A stretch of 64,000 nucleotides of DNA from Oegoconia quadripuncta (GCA_949316235.1 OX438745.1:253001-317000), one strand, 5' to 3'; shown: positions 50,232 to 61,085, numbered from the stretch's first letter. Numbers and translations are program-made. Notes: generated from the letters alone by a model not told the origin.

Positions 50232-50395
50232 CCCGTCTATCCCCAGCTGGGTCGAGTCACGAGGTGTATATGTACAGAATGGAGCGGGACAGCTCTGGCC
50301 AGGGTCAAAATAGAAGACGGATCACCACACCAACTTATTTATTGCATGAAACAGGTCGTACAGAGGACGAAAGGGCATTAAAACTAAAAAATTAA
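50232..50395 (+). CDS. Possible terminal exon of an unidentified host gene
   Basis: After an acceptor-like GTGACCTTCCCAG (ending 50231) a frame runs 54 codons to TAA: RLSPAGSSHEVYMYRMERDS, SGQGQNRRRITTPTYLLHE, TGRTEDERALKLKN. Codon use is mixed and the sequence is not repeated in the window. I recognise no family and see no poly(A) signal close by. Chance or a transposon remnant remain possible. Confidence 0.2.
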
Positions 50396-50399
50396 CTAT

Positions 50400-51175
50400 T
50401 GAAATGATTAAGATAACGGTGCGACTGAGTTGAAATCCGAAAAAGGATCCGTCAGTTCATCAGTCAGTCAGTCAGTTTAAAATTTCGAATTTGAACTACC
50501 AACGAGTATCAGCTCAAAAGAACGACACCGATACAAGATGTTTGTGTTAATTTAATGTTTATACTTGTTTGATTAGGCCAGAAATGTTGAAATCAGTATA
50601 AAATTAAAAACAAAATCGCTGTTTGGACCAAGAGGCATGGGAGGGTTACGGACATCGTTGATATACCGAACATTCACGCTAAACGATTTGATTCTTCGTT
50701 CATAATGTTAAGAAACGTTGCGGCTCGTAGGTGTTGTTTACCACATTTGCAGTTCTCCCCCTCCGCCTCGCTCACCTCGCTCACCTATCCGCGCGACTAG
50801 TCATTCTCATCGATCCATTCCCAAACCACCCACACACATACACTCACACACACAAAACACGACATTGCGAAATTCATACATACGACGATTATTTGACATT
50901 GATTGAATTATTTGACCAATTTTTTATTTGTAATATTACTTATTGACAAAATTATTTATTATTGCTTAGTTTGTCTCACTATTCATTTATTACCTCTAGA
51001 TTGTATAATGATTATTATTTAATACTGACTTTCCACCTAATTACTTTTTTAAGAGAATTTTAATGAAAAATGAGAATCTATAATTGGTATGATTTTGGCT
51101 TGTAAATTGTGTGTAATATTTTTTATAATGATGCTGTTGATTTTGTATTATCAATAAAATAAAAATAAAACAATG
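50400..51175. other. Mostly unclassified
   Basis: Pyrimidine-rich 50750-50860 with (CA)n-like text. 51005-51170 ends in AATAAAATAAAAATAAAA and may be a LINE tail. Confidence 0.3.
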
Positions 51176-51177
51176 CG

Positions 51178-51278
51178 AACAGCCGAGGCATGAAACCCGT
51201 TACCCCGTCAGCATTTCCGTTAATCTACAATCTTCAAGAGCAGGGTGATTAGGCATTTATTGAGAACGAATTATACAA
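51178..51278 (+). pseudogene. LINE LC, short C-terminal fragment
   Basis: Matches the LC end at 24187-24260: reads like AEAWNPLP..., then SYNLQEQGD with shifts (CAATCTTCAAGAGCAGGGTGA). Confidence 0.5.
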
Positions 51279-51279
51279 A

Positions 51280-51650
51280 AACCAAGTTAATAAAAGCTTG
51301 TCAAATTATTATTATTTTAATTTTTCCGCTTATTTTCCTTGTAAATTGAAAAATCACGGGCTCATTTTTCCCTTCCGTAAGACAACACGGTGTATTATAT
51401 TTCTTGCAAATTAGGAACGGTATATCGCTGCCGATAGAAGCCAAAAAAATAATAAAACGTAATTTCATGAATCAAAAACTCAGATGGAACTAAAACTCCT
51501 TTATTCCTTTTACTATGTATTGTGTAGCGAATAGATGGTAACAAGTTACTGAGCTTACCGTCTACAACCTCTCATTTCGATATTCGCAACCAGAATGATG
51601 CTATCGATCAACGAACTCGAGTCACTCGTCACTAAAAAAAAACCAACCAG
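51280..51650. other. Nothing recognised
   Basis: AT-rich sequence without signal. Confidence 0.3.
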
Positions 51651-51654
51651 AGAC

Positions 51655-51800
51655 AAACCCTCTGAGTTTCTCTCTAGCTCTTCTCAGTAGTGGTCGCGTT
51701 CCAAGCTTGTGGTAGTTTAAAAAACAAGTGACGCTCATAAGTGCATATTGTATTACCTACATGAATAAATGATTTTCATTTTATTTTCATTTCATTTCCA
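51655..51800 (+). mobile_element. LINE 3' UTR with (TTTCA)n tail
   Basis: CTCTGAGTTTCTCTCTAGCT, CTTCTCAGTAGTGG, then AATAAATGATTTTCATTTTA and TTTCAT units; related to LK2. Confidence 0.55.
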
Positions 51801-51956
51801 ATTCCCATCGAAATTGGCGAACACTCGGATTAATCAATCGTAATCGCGCGTCAGGAATTTAACGGCATATGGTAGAACATTCAAGTTTGAATTTATACAC
51901 CGTGGGAACGAGATATGCGACAGACTTAAACTACCTATTTCTGATGTTATTACTAG

Positions 51957-52380
51957 CAAATAATAAATAAATATCCTTGCACATACACACAGCGCCATCT
52001 AGTTCCATACTAAGCAACAGGCTTGTATTATGGATACCAGCAAGGCTACTTCAACTTAGAGCGACTCGAGTAAGAAAGAGTCTCGCGCGACATAGTCTCA
52101 GTCGCTTGCAGCTGATTGGCTGTCGCTTGACAGCTGTCAACTTGACCGCCAATCGACTTTGCATGTAAGCTACGTCGTACGCGATTCTATGTCACTCGAG
52201 CCGCGCTAAGTTGTAGTAGCCCTGCTGATGGTTGATAAACTAAACAAATACATTTTTTTTTGTAAATAAATACATACATGAATGAAAAACATCCATAACT
52301 CGGGAACACATGTCTGTATTCATCAAACATATGCCCCTAGCGGGATTCGAACCAGCTACCTTTTCGTATAGCAGTCAGAT
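51957..52380 (-). mobile_element. tRNA-derived SINE, family SA, split by a MITE
   Basis: SA parts 51957-52040 (CACACAGCGCCATCTAGTTC) and 52225-52380 (TGATGGTTGATAAACTAAAC to CGGGATTCGAACCAGC). The tRNA head is cut off by the S1 copy that follows. Confidence 0.8.
52041..52224. mobile_element. MITE with 30-bp terminal inverted repeats, inside SINE SA
   Basis: Left end CAAGGCTACTTCAACTTAGA and right end CTAAGTTGTAGTAGCCCTG are imperfect inverted copies for about 30 bases, including GCGACTCGAG/CTCGAGCCGC. 184 bp, no coding capacity. The target duplication is unclear (CAG before, CTG after). Confidence 0.75.
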
Positions 52381-52382
52381 TT

Positions 52383-52543
52383 TGCTGTTTTACGGCAGAC
52401 TTAGATAAGATGGTGGTAGCTAGCCAGGCAGACAGTTAAAATGTCCTACCACCAACAAAACCGAATATTAAACATGTGCCTTGCTGGCGATCGAAATCAC
52501 GACACCCGATTCGTAAACCTCTTACATTGAGCCACGGAGGCGA
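52383..52543 (-). mobile_element. SINE S1, 5' part
   Basis: ACGGCAGACTTAGATAAGAT, CTAGCCAGGCAGAC and TTGAGCCACGGAGGCG. The S1 3' part is absent. Confidence 0.75.
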
Positions 52544-52544
52544 T

Positions 52545-52880
52545 TTTTAATTTAAACTTTTTAGTAAATAAAGAAGAAATGAATATTTAATACGAGCGAT
52601 ATATTCTATCAGCCCTAGGTAGTTTGCTCAATTAAGTGCAACCCGTTGGGAGCTCGCGAAATTCGCTCCGTTTCGTCCCGGACGTTTAATGAAACTCGCG
52701 CTCAATTCAGCTTTGTGATTTCCCGACAGTCGCAGTGAAGGGTTCTCTTTTTATCCACTCGCTTTTACGCGAAAGGTTATTTTTAGTTAAGTATTTGACG
52801 GCGTTATGTGTGGTCAGTCTTTATCCGGATGTATCTTACTCCACTCAAATCGAGTGCGGTTTTTTATATTAAGGACCAAC
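52545..52880. other. Unclassified, unique-looking
   Basis: 52640-52780 is GC-balanced (CGCTCCGTTTCGTCCCGGAC) with no other copy noticed and no convincing frame. Confidence 0.3.
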
Positions 52881-52884
52881 TATA

Positions 52885-53100
52885 CATAGTCGCGGGTTCA
52901 AATCCCGCTTAGAGGCATTTGTTTGTATGATGAATACAGACATGTGTTCCCGAGTTATGGATGTTTTACATTTATGTATTTATTTACAAAAAAATATATA
53001 TTTGTGTAGTTTATCAATCATCTAGTATCCATAATACAAGCCTAGTTGCTTAGTGTGGAATTAGATGGCGCTGTGTGTATATGCAATTTATTTATTTATT
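52885..53100 (+). mobile_element. SINE SA, head missing
   Basis: Begins at the B box (GTCGCGGGTTCAAATCCCGC) and runs to GGAATTAGATGGCGCTGTG. Confidence 0.75.
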
Positions 53101-53129
53101 TGGTTGATATAATAGTCTTTCACGGGTTT

Positions 53130-53260
53130 TCATTTATAATCATTGTTTATTTATATATTTATTAATATATGTATTAATATATTCATTTATATATCATTTA
53201 TATGTTCGTGTATATATTCATTTATATATTCGTAGGCTTATTTATGTACTTATTATTATG
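53130..53260. repeat. AT-rich degenerate tandem (ATTTATAT)
   Basis: TTATATATTTATTAATATATG-like units, imperfect. Confidence 0.6.
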
Positions 53261-53337
53261 TACTTAATATTTTTTTTTCTTATTTTCAATTTAATTGTGT
53301 GCACTCTATGTTTCCCCTTCACTATTGTTATTTCCTA

Positions 53338-53470
53338 TGTTGGGTTTGCTGGAAGATATCTCTTTTAGGGATAAGCTCGCCTTTTGTATATCTTACTCTT
53401 AAGTATCACTGTAATTGTTTTCTGTGTATGCAATAAAGTGTTAAATAAAAATAAAGTGTTAAATATAATT
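53338..53470 (+). mobile_element. LINE LP-type 3' UTR
   Basis: TGGGTTTGCTGGAAGATATC, GATAAGCTCGCCTTTTGTA, CAATAAAGTGTTAAATAAAA. Same family as 49151-49430. Confidence 0.65.
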
Positions 53471-53514
53471 ATAATAACAATTTCAGTATTTAAAACCCAA
53501 CAGTATATTGTATA

Positions 53515-53790
53515 CTTTGCTGGCGCCATGTTGGATTGTTTTACCATAAAATATATCCATTAGGTTAGGTGATCAGTAGTCGGATACAAAATAATAATCC
53601 GCACTGGGTCCGTGTGGTGGTATTTGGTCCATACGCTCTCCCAGTGAGAGGAAGCTGTGCCTCAACAGCAGGGACATGTAAGGCTGACGGTGATAACATT
53701 CTATAACATTCTGAAGATCCAAGATGAATCTAACGACGCCTTGCACTTCAAAATCGGTCAAGCCGTTCAGGCTACCGTTGGTAATTTAGA
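53515..53790 (-). repeat. Repeat R-type sequence
   Basis: GCTGGCGCCATGTTGGATTG and AAAATCGGTCAAGCCGTTCA. Partly shared with 22905, 26745 and 61725. Confidence 0.4.
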
Positions 53791-53797
53791 AAGAAAG

Positions 53798-54010
53798 TAA
53801 GAAAGAAACTCTTTATTCGCCACTTTGACACATATACAACAATTGTTAGGCAAGTAAAATAACAGAACACTCAGATAAGTGTCGCAGCAGCGAAAGGGAA
53901 ACGACTCAGCTATATGCTGAGCCTATAAGAGCTCAGCGCTGGTTTACTGTCGCACCCAGAGCAGACGAGTTACCGTCGCTAGTTGCATAAAGACAGGACA
54001 AGTCAAATTA
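53798..54010 (-). mobile_element. LINE 3' end with (TTTC)n tail
   Basis: AAGAAAGAAACTCTTTATTC, then GCCACTTTGACACATATACA. Related to 7681-7860. Confidence 0.5.
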
Positions 54011-54393
54011 ATTAAAATGTGCTTTGTAAGTTAAATAAATACATAAAGATACTTGGTATGTGCATAAAACTTATATATATAAATAAACTTCCCTTGAAGA
54101 ACAAAGATAAATAGAAAGAAGTTCACTGTTTGGGAAATGATTAATCGACTAGTCCAACTAAAATATGGTGCTGCTAGTATAAATATAAATATAAATACAA
54201 TGGTTCAGATCTAATAACGCCTGAATTTGCAAAGAGATGAAATATAAGTAATAATAATAATAAAACGAGTAATTGAAAGAATATTGCCGCTATATAAGCA
54301 CGTGAGTAAATGCTGCAAGCTTAGATTGCTGGTCCAGTAGATACCTTCGGAAGTGCAGTTTAACAGTTGACTTAGAATTTAAAAATCTACATA

Positions 54394-54901
54394 CAGGGTG
54401 AAAGGTAACACGATAGATTCCTTTTAAGTTGTATAGTAGTTGTGATTTTATGGACTGTATCAAGATAAAAGAGGGTTCTTAGGGTGGTGAATATAATATT
54501 TATTTCACTGTAATAACTGGCCCAAGCCAAGACAAAACAATAAATCAAATCGTCAAAAAGACAGGCAAAAGGTAAAAAGGTGCCTTTACGGTACAGTAGT
54601 AGAGTAGTAATGTTGTAAGCATTAGCATGATTTTAGGTAACCAGATTTAAAAAATTCTCAAAGTTAGTAGCCTAATTGTGTTCTATTGTTATCATAAACA
54701 ATTATTGTAAATTATTTTGCGGAATAAAGAGTATTTGTATTTATTAAAATTTTAAGAGGCCAAGTCGGTGTCTTTGAAAAATACAAAAAAATAAAATTAT
54801 CTCACAAGCCATCTCGCCACCATTTCATAGGGATGTATTTATTGCAAATTTGGTCTACTATCACACCTTAAAAGTAATCTATCGTTTTACCTTACACCCT
54901 G
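54394..54901. mobile_element. TA-flanked terminal-inverted-repeat element (508 bp)
   Basis: CAGGGTGAAAGGTAACACGA and TAGATTCCTTTTAAG at the left end are inverted at 54866-54901 (CTTAAAAGTAATCTATCG..CACCCTG). The element is bordered by TA on both sides, as for Tc1/mariner-type elements. No transposase frame. A LINE LP-type 3' end (54655-54745, ATTATTTTGCGGAATAAAGA) lies inside. Confidence 0.7.
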
Positions 54902-55254
54902 TATATACACCCGAAAAAGTATCGCTCCTTCCGCTGATTAATAAAAATAGGGGAAATTTTCTCAGATATTTTGCCAATTTTTGGCAGTTCAATTAAAGAG
55001 CGTAAAATTTCGTTCCTTCCCAGATTTCTTGAGTTACTGCTTTTTACTTTTACTGTGGTTAGACGGCGCGGTTGCATCGCTTGTGTCGAGATATTTTGTA
55101 AGTTTAACGACTCTCCTCTCGTATCGTGCGAAGGTGTTTTATTTGTAACGGCGGAGGAGGCTAGTGTTGGCACTCTTTTGTGAGTGTTGGAATGCCTGCA
55201 TGTAACTGAATACGGGGAACTCTAGGTCTTGCCTTTGTAACCTGTTAATACTAT
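54902..55254. other. Nothing recognised
   Basis: Open frames on both strands near 54971-55183 lack motifs. Confidence 0.3.
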
Positions 55255-55255
55255 T

Positions 55256-55330
55256 TTTTATTTTTTTTTGTATATTTATTTCAAAGACAAACAGTTGCTT
55301 ACATAAATTACATAAGGAGTTCATGTACTC
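55256..55330 (-). mobile_element. LINE 3'-end fragment
   Basis: TTTTTTTTTGTATATTTATT, then CAAAGACAAACAGTTGCTTA, a minus-strand tail. Confidence 0.4.
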
Positions 55331-56255
55331 TTAACCTCTCTGTCGCGCGTTCCCACGCAAATATTCTAAGGTCAAGTATCTCGACGCGCCTGTCATATTT
55401 GGATTTGCCGTTCCCAAAAAAAAACAAAAATGTTTGTATGGAGAAAACAGTCTTAATGAAATTCTTCATACAAAACGCCAATTTCATAGGTAAGGACCTA
55501 ATATATGAATAACTCTTAAGCTACAATGCCATATTTTTTTCATTTGGGTACTATGAGGCACTATTTACGCATAATGTTTATTTATCAACCTAACTGAATT
55601 CCACTTAGTCATACACTAAGTATGTATGTATGTAAAGAACGTTGGTGTACGAAGCAGAGAACCGTTTGTCACAGTTTGTTTTGTTGATATCTGCCTGAAG
55701 AATTACATAAACAGGCGATTGAGAACATGCCCCGAATACGTGGCTGTAATCCCCTAAAGCCGTGTGGTCTCGCGGCTTTGTGAACCGAATTCAATTATTC
55801 TACAGATAAAAGCCCGTGATCGGTTAATTTAATCTTAGAGATATACAGAGTTTAAGCAATTTGATTACATGAAATGTTTGTTCATCGACTTATTAACATT
55901 TCAATTTGGAACATGGAAAATGTTGCCTCTCTTGTAGTAATTTATTTTTCAATAATATTTAACAAACAAATTGGGAAGAGAAAATATATTAATTTGAATG
56001 TTTGCTAGTCAAAGGTCTATTTATAGCGTATTAAAGTCTAAAGGAGCGATTTGTATCACCTTCCACGAACTGACGAAATGGGGCTAAAGAAACTCGGGAC
56101 GTGAGCCTCTCTGCGGGATCCCAAAAAGCCGGCGCACCCCAGCATCTCTCATACTCTGGACGAATACGCCAGGTTTATCACACTCCAAAAAACTAACTAA
56201 AGCCTTCAACAGGAAGGGTGTCGGGAAAGCACTGGCACTTAGTAGGAACAATCTA
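55331..56255. other. Unclassified
   Basis: 56040-56220 is GC-balanced (CTGCGGGATCCCAAAAAGCC). No frame or repeat family recognised. Confidence 0.3.
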
Positions 56256-56260
56256 AGCAA

Positions 56261-56406
56261 ATAAGATGGTGGTAGCTAGCTAGGCGGACATTTAAGATGC
56301 CCTACCACCAACCAAACCGAGTACTTAAACATGTACCCCGCTGGGGATCGAACCCGCGACCTGCGAATCGTAAACTCAATGTTGTTTACATTGAGCCACG
56401 GAGGCG
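56261..56406 (-). mobile_element. SINE S1, 5' part
   Basis: ATAAGATGGTGGTAGCTAGC to TTGAGCCACGGAGGCGG, with both promoter boxes. The 3' part is missing. Confidence 0.8.
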
Positions 56407-56409
56407 GTT

Positions 56410-57222
56410 CCTCAAAGAGGCAAATCTGAGCAACGAACCGTATGTTAGTGGCGATCACCATCGATCGCAATGGTCGACGACTTGCAACAGCCACATATAA
56501 CCTATAAAAAATACCACACATAAAAAAAATATATATTTAAAAAAAAAACACATAAAAAAACCACCAATACCAATCACCTTCCATGGGATGATTTGCTGGA
56601 TACATTTTTGGGAGCTCCTGCCCATAATCACGATGCTTTTAACCGTCGTTAGCGACAACCATGGAAAGAGACAGTCCTATTCTTGGCCTATTGCCGGTAT
56701 CACATGGCCTAGAATGTAAGGTTACAGAGGATATTAAAAGGGTCCTGTTTATCCCGACGGGAGATAAATGAATTCACGAGGGTGGATCTTGGAGAGGAAG
56801 CTAGCAAATACTGGTAATCTACATCCGCACTAACACGTTAATCGTATTGTTTACTTAAATGCGTTCGTGACAGACAATTTGTCTCCACACAAATGGATTA
56901 GTATCGGCTTTAGCACCTAACATCTGTTTTCTTCAATTTCGTCTAGAGATTCAAATTAGATTCTCTCTTAAAATTTTAAGAGGGTCTATCCCACACGTCA
57001 TTGCATACAAACTTTCAAGTCCATATTTTCTTCCGGGGCTGTCGGGATAAACCACCTCCAGTTACTTTGCTTAGGAAATACTACATAATCTACACTAGCG
57101 TCGATGGGTAGATACAACATTAAAGGATGACTGTAAGTTAAAAAATAACATCTGTCTTGAATAAACCCTCTTAAAAATAAATAAAAGATTAAAAAAAAAA
57201 CATCTGAAATCGTCATACCGCT
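56410..57222. other. Nothing recognised
   Basis: No supported gene. Confidence 0.3.
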
Positions 57223-57224
57223 CA

Positions 57225-57385
57225 TTCACAAGGCTGATACCCTAGAGAAGAATGAGCACGGAACGCAAGAGTTGCTTTTTTTAAATAATTATTGGTTTAG
57301 TTTATGATTCAACAAACAATAATTCGATTGATTATCACCGAGCGGTTTATGTCCGTGCTTGTTTATCATCCATCTAATTTTATAA
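57225..57385 (-). mobile_element. LINE LK2, end of frame and 3' UTR
   Basis: GCTCATTCACAAGGCTGATA, GAGAAGAATGAGCACGGAAC; GTTTATCATCCATCTAATTT corresponds to the C-terminal LDD-type codons on the minus strand. Confidence 0.6.
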
Positions 57386-58000
57386 CAGCCTTATTTTGAA
57401 ATTACTTTCTTTTTTTTATCATCCTTATTTAATTTAGGGACTTGAGTCCTTCTACACATGACAGTCCCATCGTACCCTGACCAAAATTCACTGATGGGAA
57501 GATACAAACATTTTATATAATAATCTGGCCGCTATTGATCCAGGTTTACCCAAAATTTGTAATTAATTTAAATGCATTAAACGTCCATCGGAAATTATAA
57601 ATGTGTATTTAGATGCCTTAAAGTGGCTTTGTACAAACGAATGACATGACCAGCAAGTTTATTTTTATATCCTTATGTATATTACAGTTTTCCTAAACGA
57701 TTCTAGATTTTCATCGGTGAAATCCGGGGAAATGTTTCATCCAAAGTACAGGGTTATGATCATTTGATACTAGGACACCAGACGTGGCAAGGAGCCAGAA
57801 CTCAATCAGCCGGTCGCTTGTACGGTGCAACCATATGACAATATATACGAATACTGTTTGAGAAAGTTCATTGATAAATCCAATTTTTTATGTATGAATT
57901 TGAAACGCCAGCTCATATCGTTACAAGAGGTAGGCAGTCACTAAGCTGTCACTATACATATGTAGATCTCAATAAGCCTATTGTCAGCCTACAGAAGACT
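57386..58000. other. Unclassified; weak LK2 remnants
   Basis: 57600-57780 contains decayed text in LK2 order (ATGACCAGCAAGTTTATTTT, TCCTAAACGATTCTAG) that may extend the LK2 copy. No open frame. Confidence 0.35.
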
Positions 58001-58002
58001 TT

Positions 58003-58237
58003 TAATAATAATAATAAATATTTCGCACACATACACAAATCATCTAGTTCCAAACTAAGCAAAACTTGTATAATGGATAATAGATAACGGATAAACATAC
58101 ATAAATATTTATATAAACATCCATGACTCAGGAATAAATGTTCATATTCATCACACAAACATTTACCCGTCGCGGGATTCGAACCCGCAATCGTTGGTTT
58201 CGCTGACAGGGTCACTATCCAGTACCAATCGGTCGTC
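58003..58237 (-). mobile_element. tRNA-derived SINE, family SB, near full length
   Basis: AATAATAATAATAAATATTTCG tail, CGCGGGATTCGAACCCGCAA B box, AGTACCAATCGGTCGTC head. Confidence 0.8.
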
Positions 58238-58239
58238 TG

Positions 58240-58800
58240 AAATGAAGCTTCATATTGCGCTAATTGCTGAAGATGGGATACTTTCTTTAATTAGTTTCGG
58301 GACCAAGGTCATGCAGGGCTTCGTCTATTTTCAATAGTCGCCACGCAGAATAATTAAAAAATATATAATAAATAAATATAAATACTGTTTATCCTGCCTT
58401 ACAGGAGTTTCAGTGGGAGGAGTGTGGAGGTGAAAAATGGTAGAATAAGATAAGAGGGTAAAGATAAATACTCACTCAGCAGGTTTTAAAGGCCTACCAT
58501 CTTTAGTAAAATGCGACCCTCATCTGCAACTACCAGGGAGGCAGACGTGGCAAGGAGCCAGCGGAGTTTTGGCAGGGCGCCAGCTATTGGCGTATCGAGC
58601 GGGTCAAGGGACCCCCTCCCGCATTCAGCTGCGTGGATATTGGTGCCGCTAAAGCCTTATCATCTGTTTAGCATTAATAAGCTGAAAGTTTGGACCTTGA
58701 GATGGTACAGATTTAGGGTGAGTTTCGAATCGTGGCTGAATCGATATTAGCTCACTCACAGCTGTTCCCAATCGTCGTCAGCGCGTCTACAGTTAAAGTC
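58240..58800. other. Unclassified
   Basis: A 79-codon plus-strand frame (58511-58750) without a motif. GTGGCAAGGAGCCAGC at 58547 is the short repeat also at 47248 and 57785. Confidence 0.3.
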
Positions 58801-58844
58801 AAAACTGCTTTGTTTTCCAAATAAAAAACAAATTTGGATATAGC

Positions 58845-59065
58845 TTTGAAAACAAGCAAGAACTCGAGGAGTAGGTCTTTTAAAATTTCTCTTTATATTT
58901 CTCTGTATTTATATTTCATTATTATTTAATTGTTCAATAGCTGGTTTTGTCCAGCGATGTTTATCATCTAAATAGTCTAATATTTTATAATATGCTTTCT
59001 TTATAAGTTTCTGTTTTAGTTTTAGTTTCTTTAAATTTAATGAAACCTCAACAAAAACCTTATTG
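58845..59065 (-). mobile_element. LINE LK/LK2, end of frame and 3' UTR
   Basis: CAAGCAAGAACTCGAGGAGT, GTTTATCATCTAAATAGTCT and ATGCTTTCTTTATAAGTTTC are the reverse complement of the LK C-terminus and UTR. Confidence 0.65.
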
Positions 59066-59338
59066 ATAAAGTACGCTCTATAATGAATTTTGAGAACATG
59101 ATATCGTCGGCACGGCGCTGACTGTCATGAATAGAATGCTTTTGAGAGGTAACGCCTTCGGAACGGAATGACGTCAGAGACAGATAAAAAAATACGCCGC
59201 GGTGACCTTGAATTATTTTGGATGAGAATTTTCTTATGATTTTCGTTTTTGAAATCATAAATCAGCACATATCACGTCCTTCAATGTCAACAATGTCGGG
59301 ATAGACGTACGTTTCGTCTTAACCCCCCAGAGTTTCAT
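59066..59338. other. Nothing recognised
   Basis: A minus-strand frame (59037-59258) overlaps the LK remnant and has no motif of its own. Confidence 0.3.
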
Positions 59339-59339
59339 A

Positions 59340-59460
59340 GGAATCACTTGAAAACGTCAGATTTTTAACTGAATATTAAATTTATTGACATTCATAAAGC
59401 TGACTCCCCAGAGAAGAACGAGCAAGAAACTCAAGGGTCGCTCTGTTTAAGTAGGTTATG
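59340..59460 (-). mobile_element. LINE LK2, 3'-UTR fragment
   Basis: ATCACTTGAAAACGTCAGAT, CATAAAGCTGACTCCCCAGA, GAACGAGCAAGAAACTCAAG, as at 26331. Confidence 0.65.
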
Positions 59461-59695
59461 AGTTTGTTTTTTTTTTTTACTTTTAGTTACCAACATTAAC
59501 TCAACAACAAATAATTGCTCTAATTTACGTTCCGTGTCACGTGACAGTGACGTGGAGGACGAAGTGAACTCGTGAATTATTCCAGTAGTGGTTTATTTAT
59601 CAATTCCAACTTTGTCGTACACAGAAATGACATTTACGGATAAAGAGCTTGGTGGAAAGCAATTATACTATAGGTGTTAATTATACAGGCTGAGT
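59461..59695. other. Nothing recognised
   Basis: Contains TCCGTGTCACGTGACAGTGACG, a short palindromic run (GTCACGTGAC). No gene. Confidence 0.3.
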
Positions 59696-59876
59696 TTTTT
59701 TACCGTTAGGAAATACTAGGGCATATTAGGTAAGTGAAATAGAAGGTATTGGCATAGGTAGTTTAATTATTTTTTAAACCATCATCGACGCACAAGCCTG
59801 ACGGAGATTGATATGCGACTAGCGGGATTCATATGGTCCTTATCATGCGAAATTTATTTGGAACTCATATCATATC

Positions 59877-60175
59877 GCCGAAAATTAAATTTCCATCCAC
59901 ATCACCTGGATGAGTGGAAGTCTACCACTGTACGTTTCTCGAGAAACTTCTTACCACGTACGACCACCCTGTGGAACGGACTTCCGGCAGCGGTATTCCC
60001 GAACGAGTACGACATTGGAACCTTCAAGAAACGAGCCTACACCTTCCTCAAAGGCCGGCAACGCATCTGTGACCCTTTTGGTGTTGCGGGTGTCCATGGG
60101 CGGCGGTGATTGCTTTCCATCAGCTGACCCGCATGCTCGTTTGCCGCCCTCTCATATAAAAAAAAAATATTTTCT
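59877..60175 (+). pseudogene. LINE LH, 5'-truncated copy inside repeat W
   Basis: Frame: [60 protein letters not shown], stop at 60107-60109, then the terminus TTTGCCGCCCTCTCATATAA and poly(A). In the longer open frame from 59813 the first 22 codons are W sequence, not LINE. Confidence 0.8.
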
Positions 60176-60398
60176 CCAAGTTTTTTTTTTTTTTTTAATT
60201 TAATGATGATTAATTAATTATGTGGGAATAGGCTACAAACGTGTAAAGTCTTTACGTAGCAGAGGCAGTCTCAGGATCGATGATTGATACAAACGGCTAT
60301 AATAGTCACTTCTTTATTCACTCAGATTAAATATTAAACAGACAACGTAATACTATGTCTAACCGTCACAGCCGGCAAACTCAATATTGTAGGTAGGT

Positions 60399-60747
60399 AA
60401 TTTAATACAAATACAAATAGTTTATTTGCCAGAACACAGTAAAAGAGATGTTTTCAGGTTCCGTTTAATTACTAATGTAACGGATACTTTTCAACAATTT
60501 GTATTATCACTTAATATCATCTAATTTTTTAAATTCTAAATATGCCTTAACACTATAGAAACAATTTGACGTAAGCCATTTTATTAATTTCGTTCTAAAT
60601 AAATTTATGCTATTCTCTAATTTAAGTTCGTCAGGTAATTTATTATAAATGCAATAATATTTATTTTTAATATAAGCTTATAAACAATATGTAACTGATG
60701 CTTTCAATAATTTATGCCTTATTTATTAATCAATTCGCTAACAAACG
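60399..60747 (-). pseudogene. LINE, C-terminal frame and 3' UTR, inside repeat W
   Basis: The minus-strand frame (60653 to TGA at 60507) reads CIYNKLPDELKLENSINLFR, TKLIKWLTSNCFYSVKAYLE, FKKLDDIK. A 'YNxLPxxLKxxxSxxxFKxxLxxxL' end is typical of LINE ORF2. The tail is (TTTGTATTTGTATTAA) at 60399-60420. GCTACAAACG (60224) and GCTAACAAACG (60748) at the borders may be the target duplication. The LINE itself starts after 60234; 60236-60398 is unassigned. Confidence 0.7.
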
Positions 60748-60879
60748 CGACCGTCAATTTACTAAATGCTTCATTCAATGATGGTTTAAAAAAAAATCTA
60801 TGCCAATCATTTATATTTCACTAACCTAACATGCCCTATATTTTCCTCACTGTAAAAAAATCATCTGTTATTGTATAAT

Positions 60880-61085
60880 TAGACTGAATATCGCCGAGCG
60901 GTCTATGTCCATGCTTACTTATCATCCAAATAGTCAGAAATTTTAAAAATATCTCTTTGTAAATGTCTGTTTTATGATGGTTTTGAATTTACTTAAAGGC
61001 AAATTTTAAATGTCAAGAGGCACCTAATCATAAAGGCGTAATGTTCATGAAATATACGATTTCCATTTCTATCTGTATATACCAT
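60880..61085 (-). pseudogene. LINE LK2, decayed C-terminal coding fragment
   Basis: TATCGCCGAGCGGTCTATGT, TTATCATCCAAATAGTCAGA and TTGAATTTACTTAAAGGCAA follow LK2 order on the minus strand, with frame damage. Confidence 0.55.

Larger units (their letters stand above)
59700..60866 (+). mobile_element. Repeat W copy 2, full length, split by two LINEs
   Basis: W parts: 59700-59876 (TTTTTTACCGTTAGGAAATA, GGGCATATTAGGTAAGTG, GATATGCGACTAGCGGGATT), 60176-60233 (AATAGGCTACAAACG) and 60748-60866 (GCTAACAAACGCGACC to CTAACATGCCC..). Removing the insertions leaves about 354 bp with inverted ends of about 90 bp. Confidence 0.75.

Noticed and set aside
58511..58750. 79-codon frame near GC-balanced sequence
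   Set aside because: No motif, no splice context, and part of the region is a short repeat found elsewhere.
59813..59876. N-terminal extension of the LINE LH frame
   Set aside because: The first 22 codons are repeat W sequence; the frame is open through the junction by chance.
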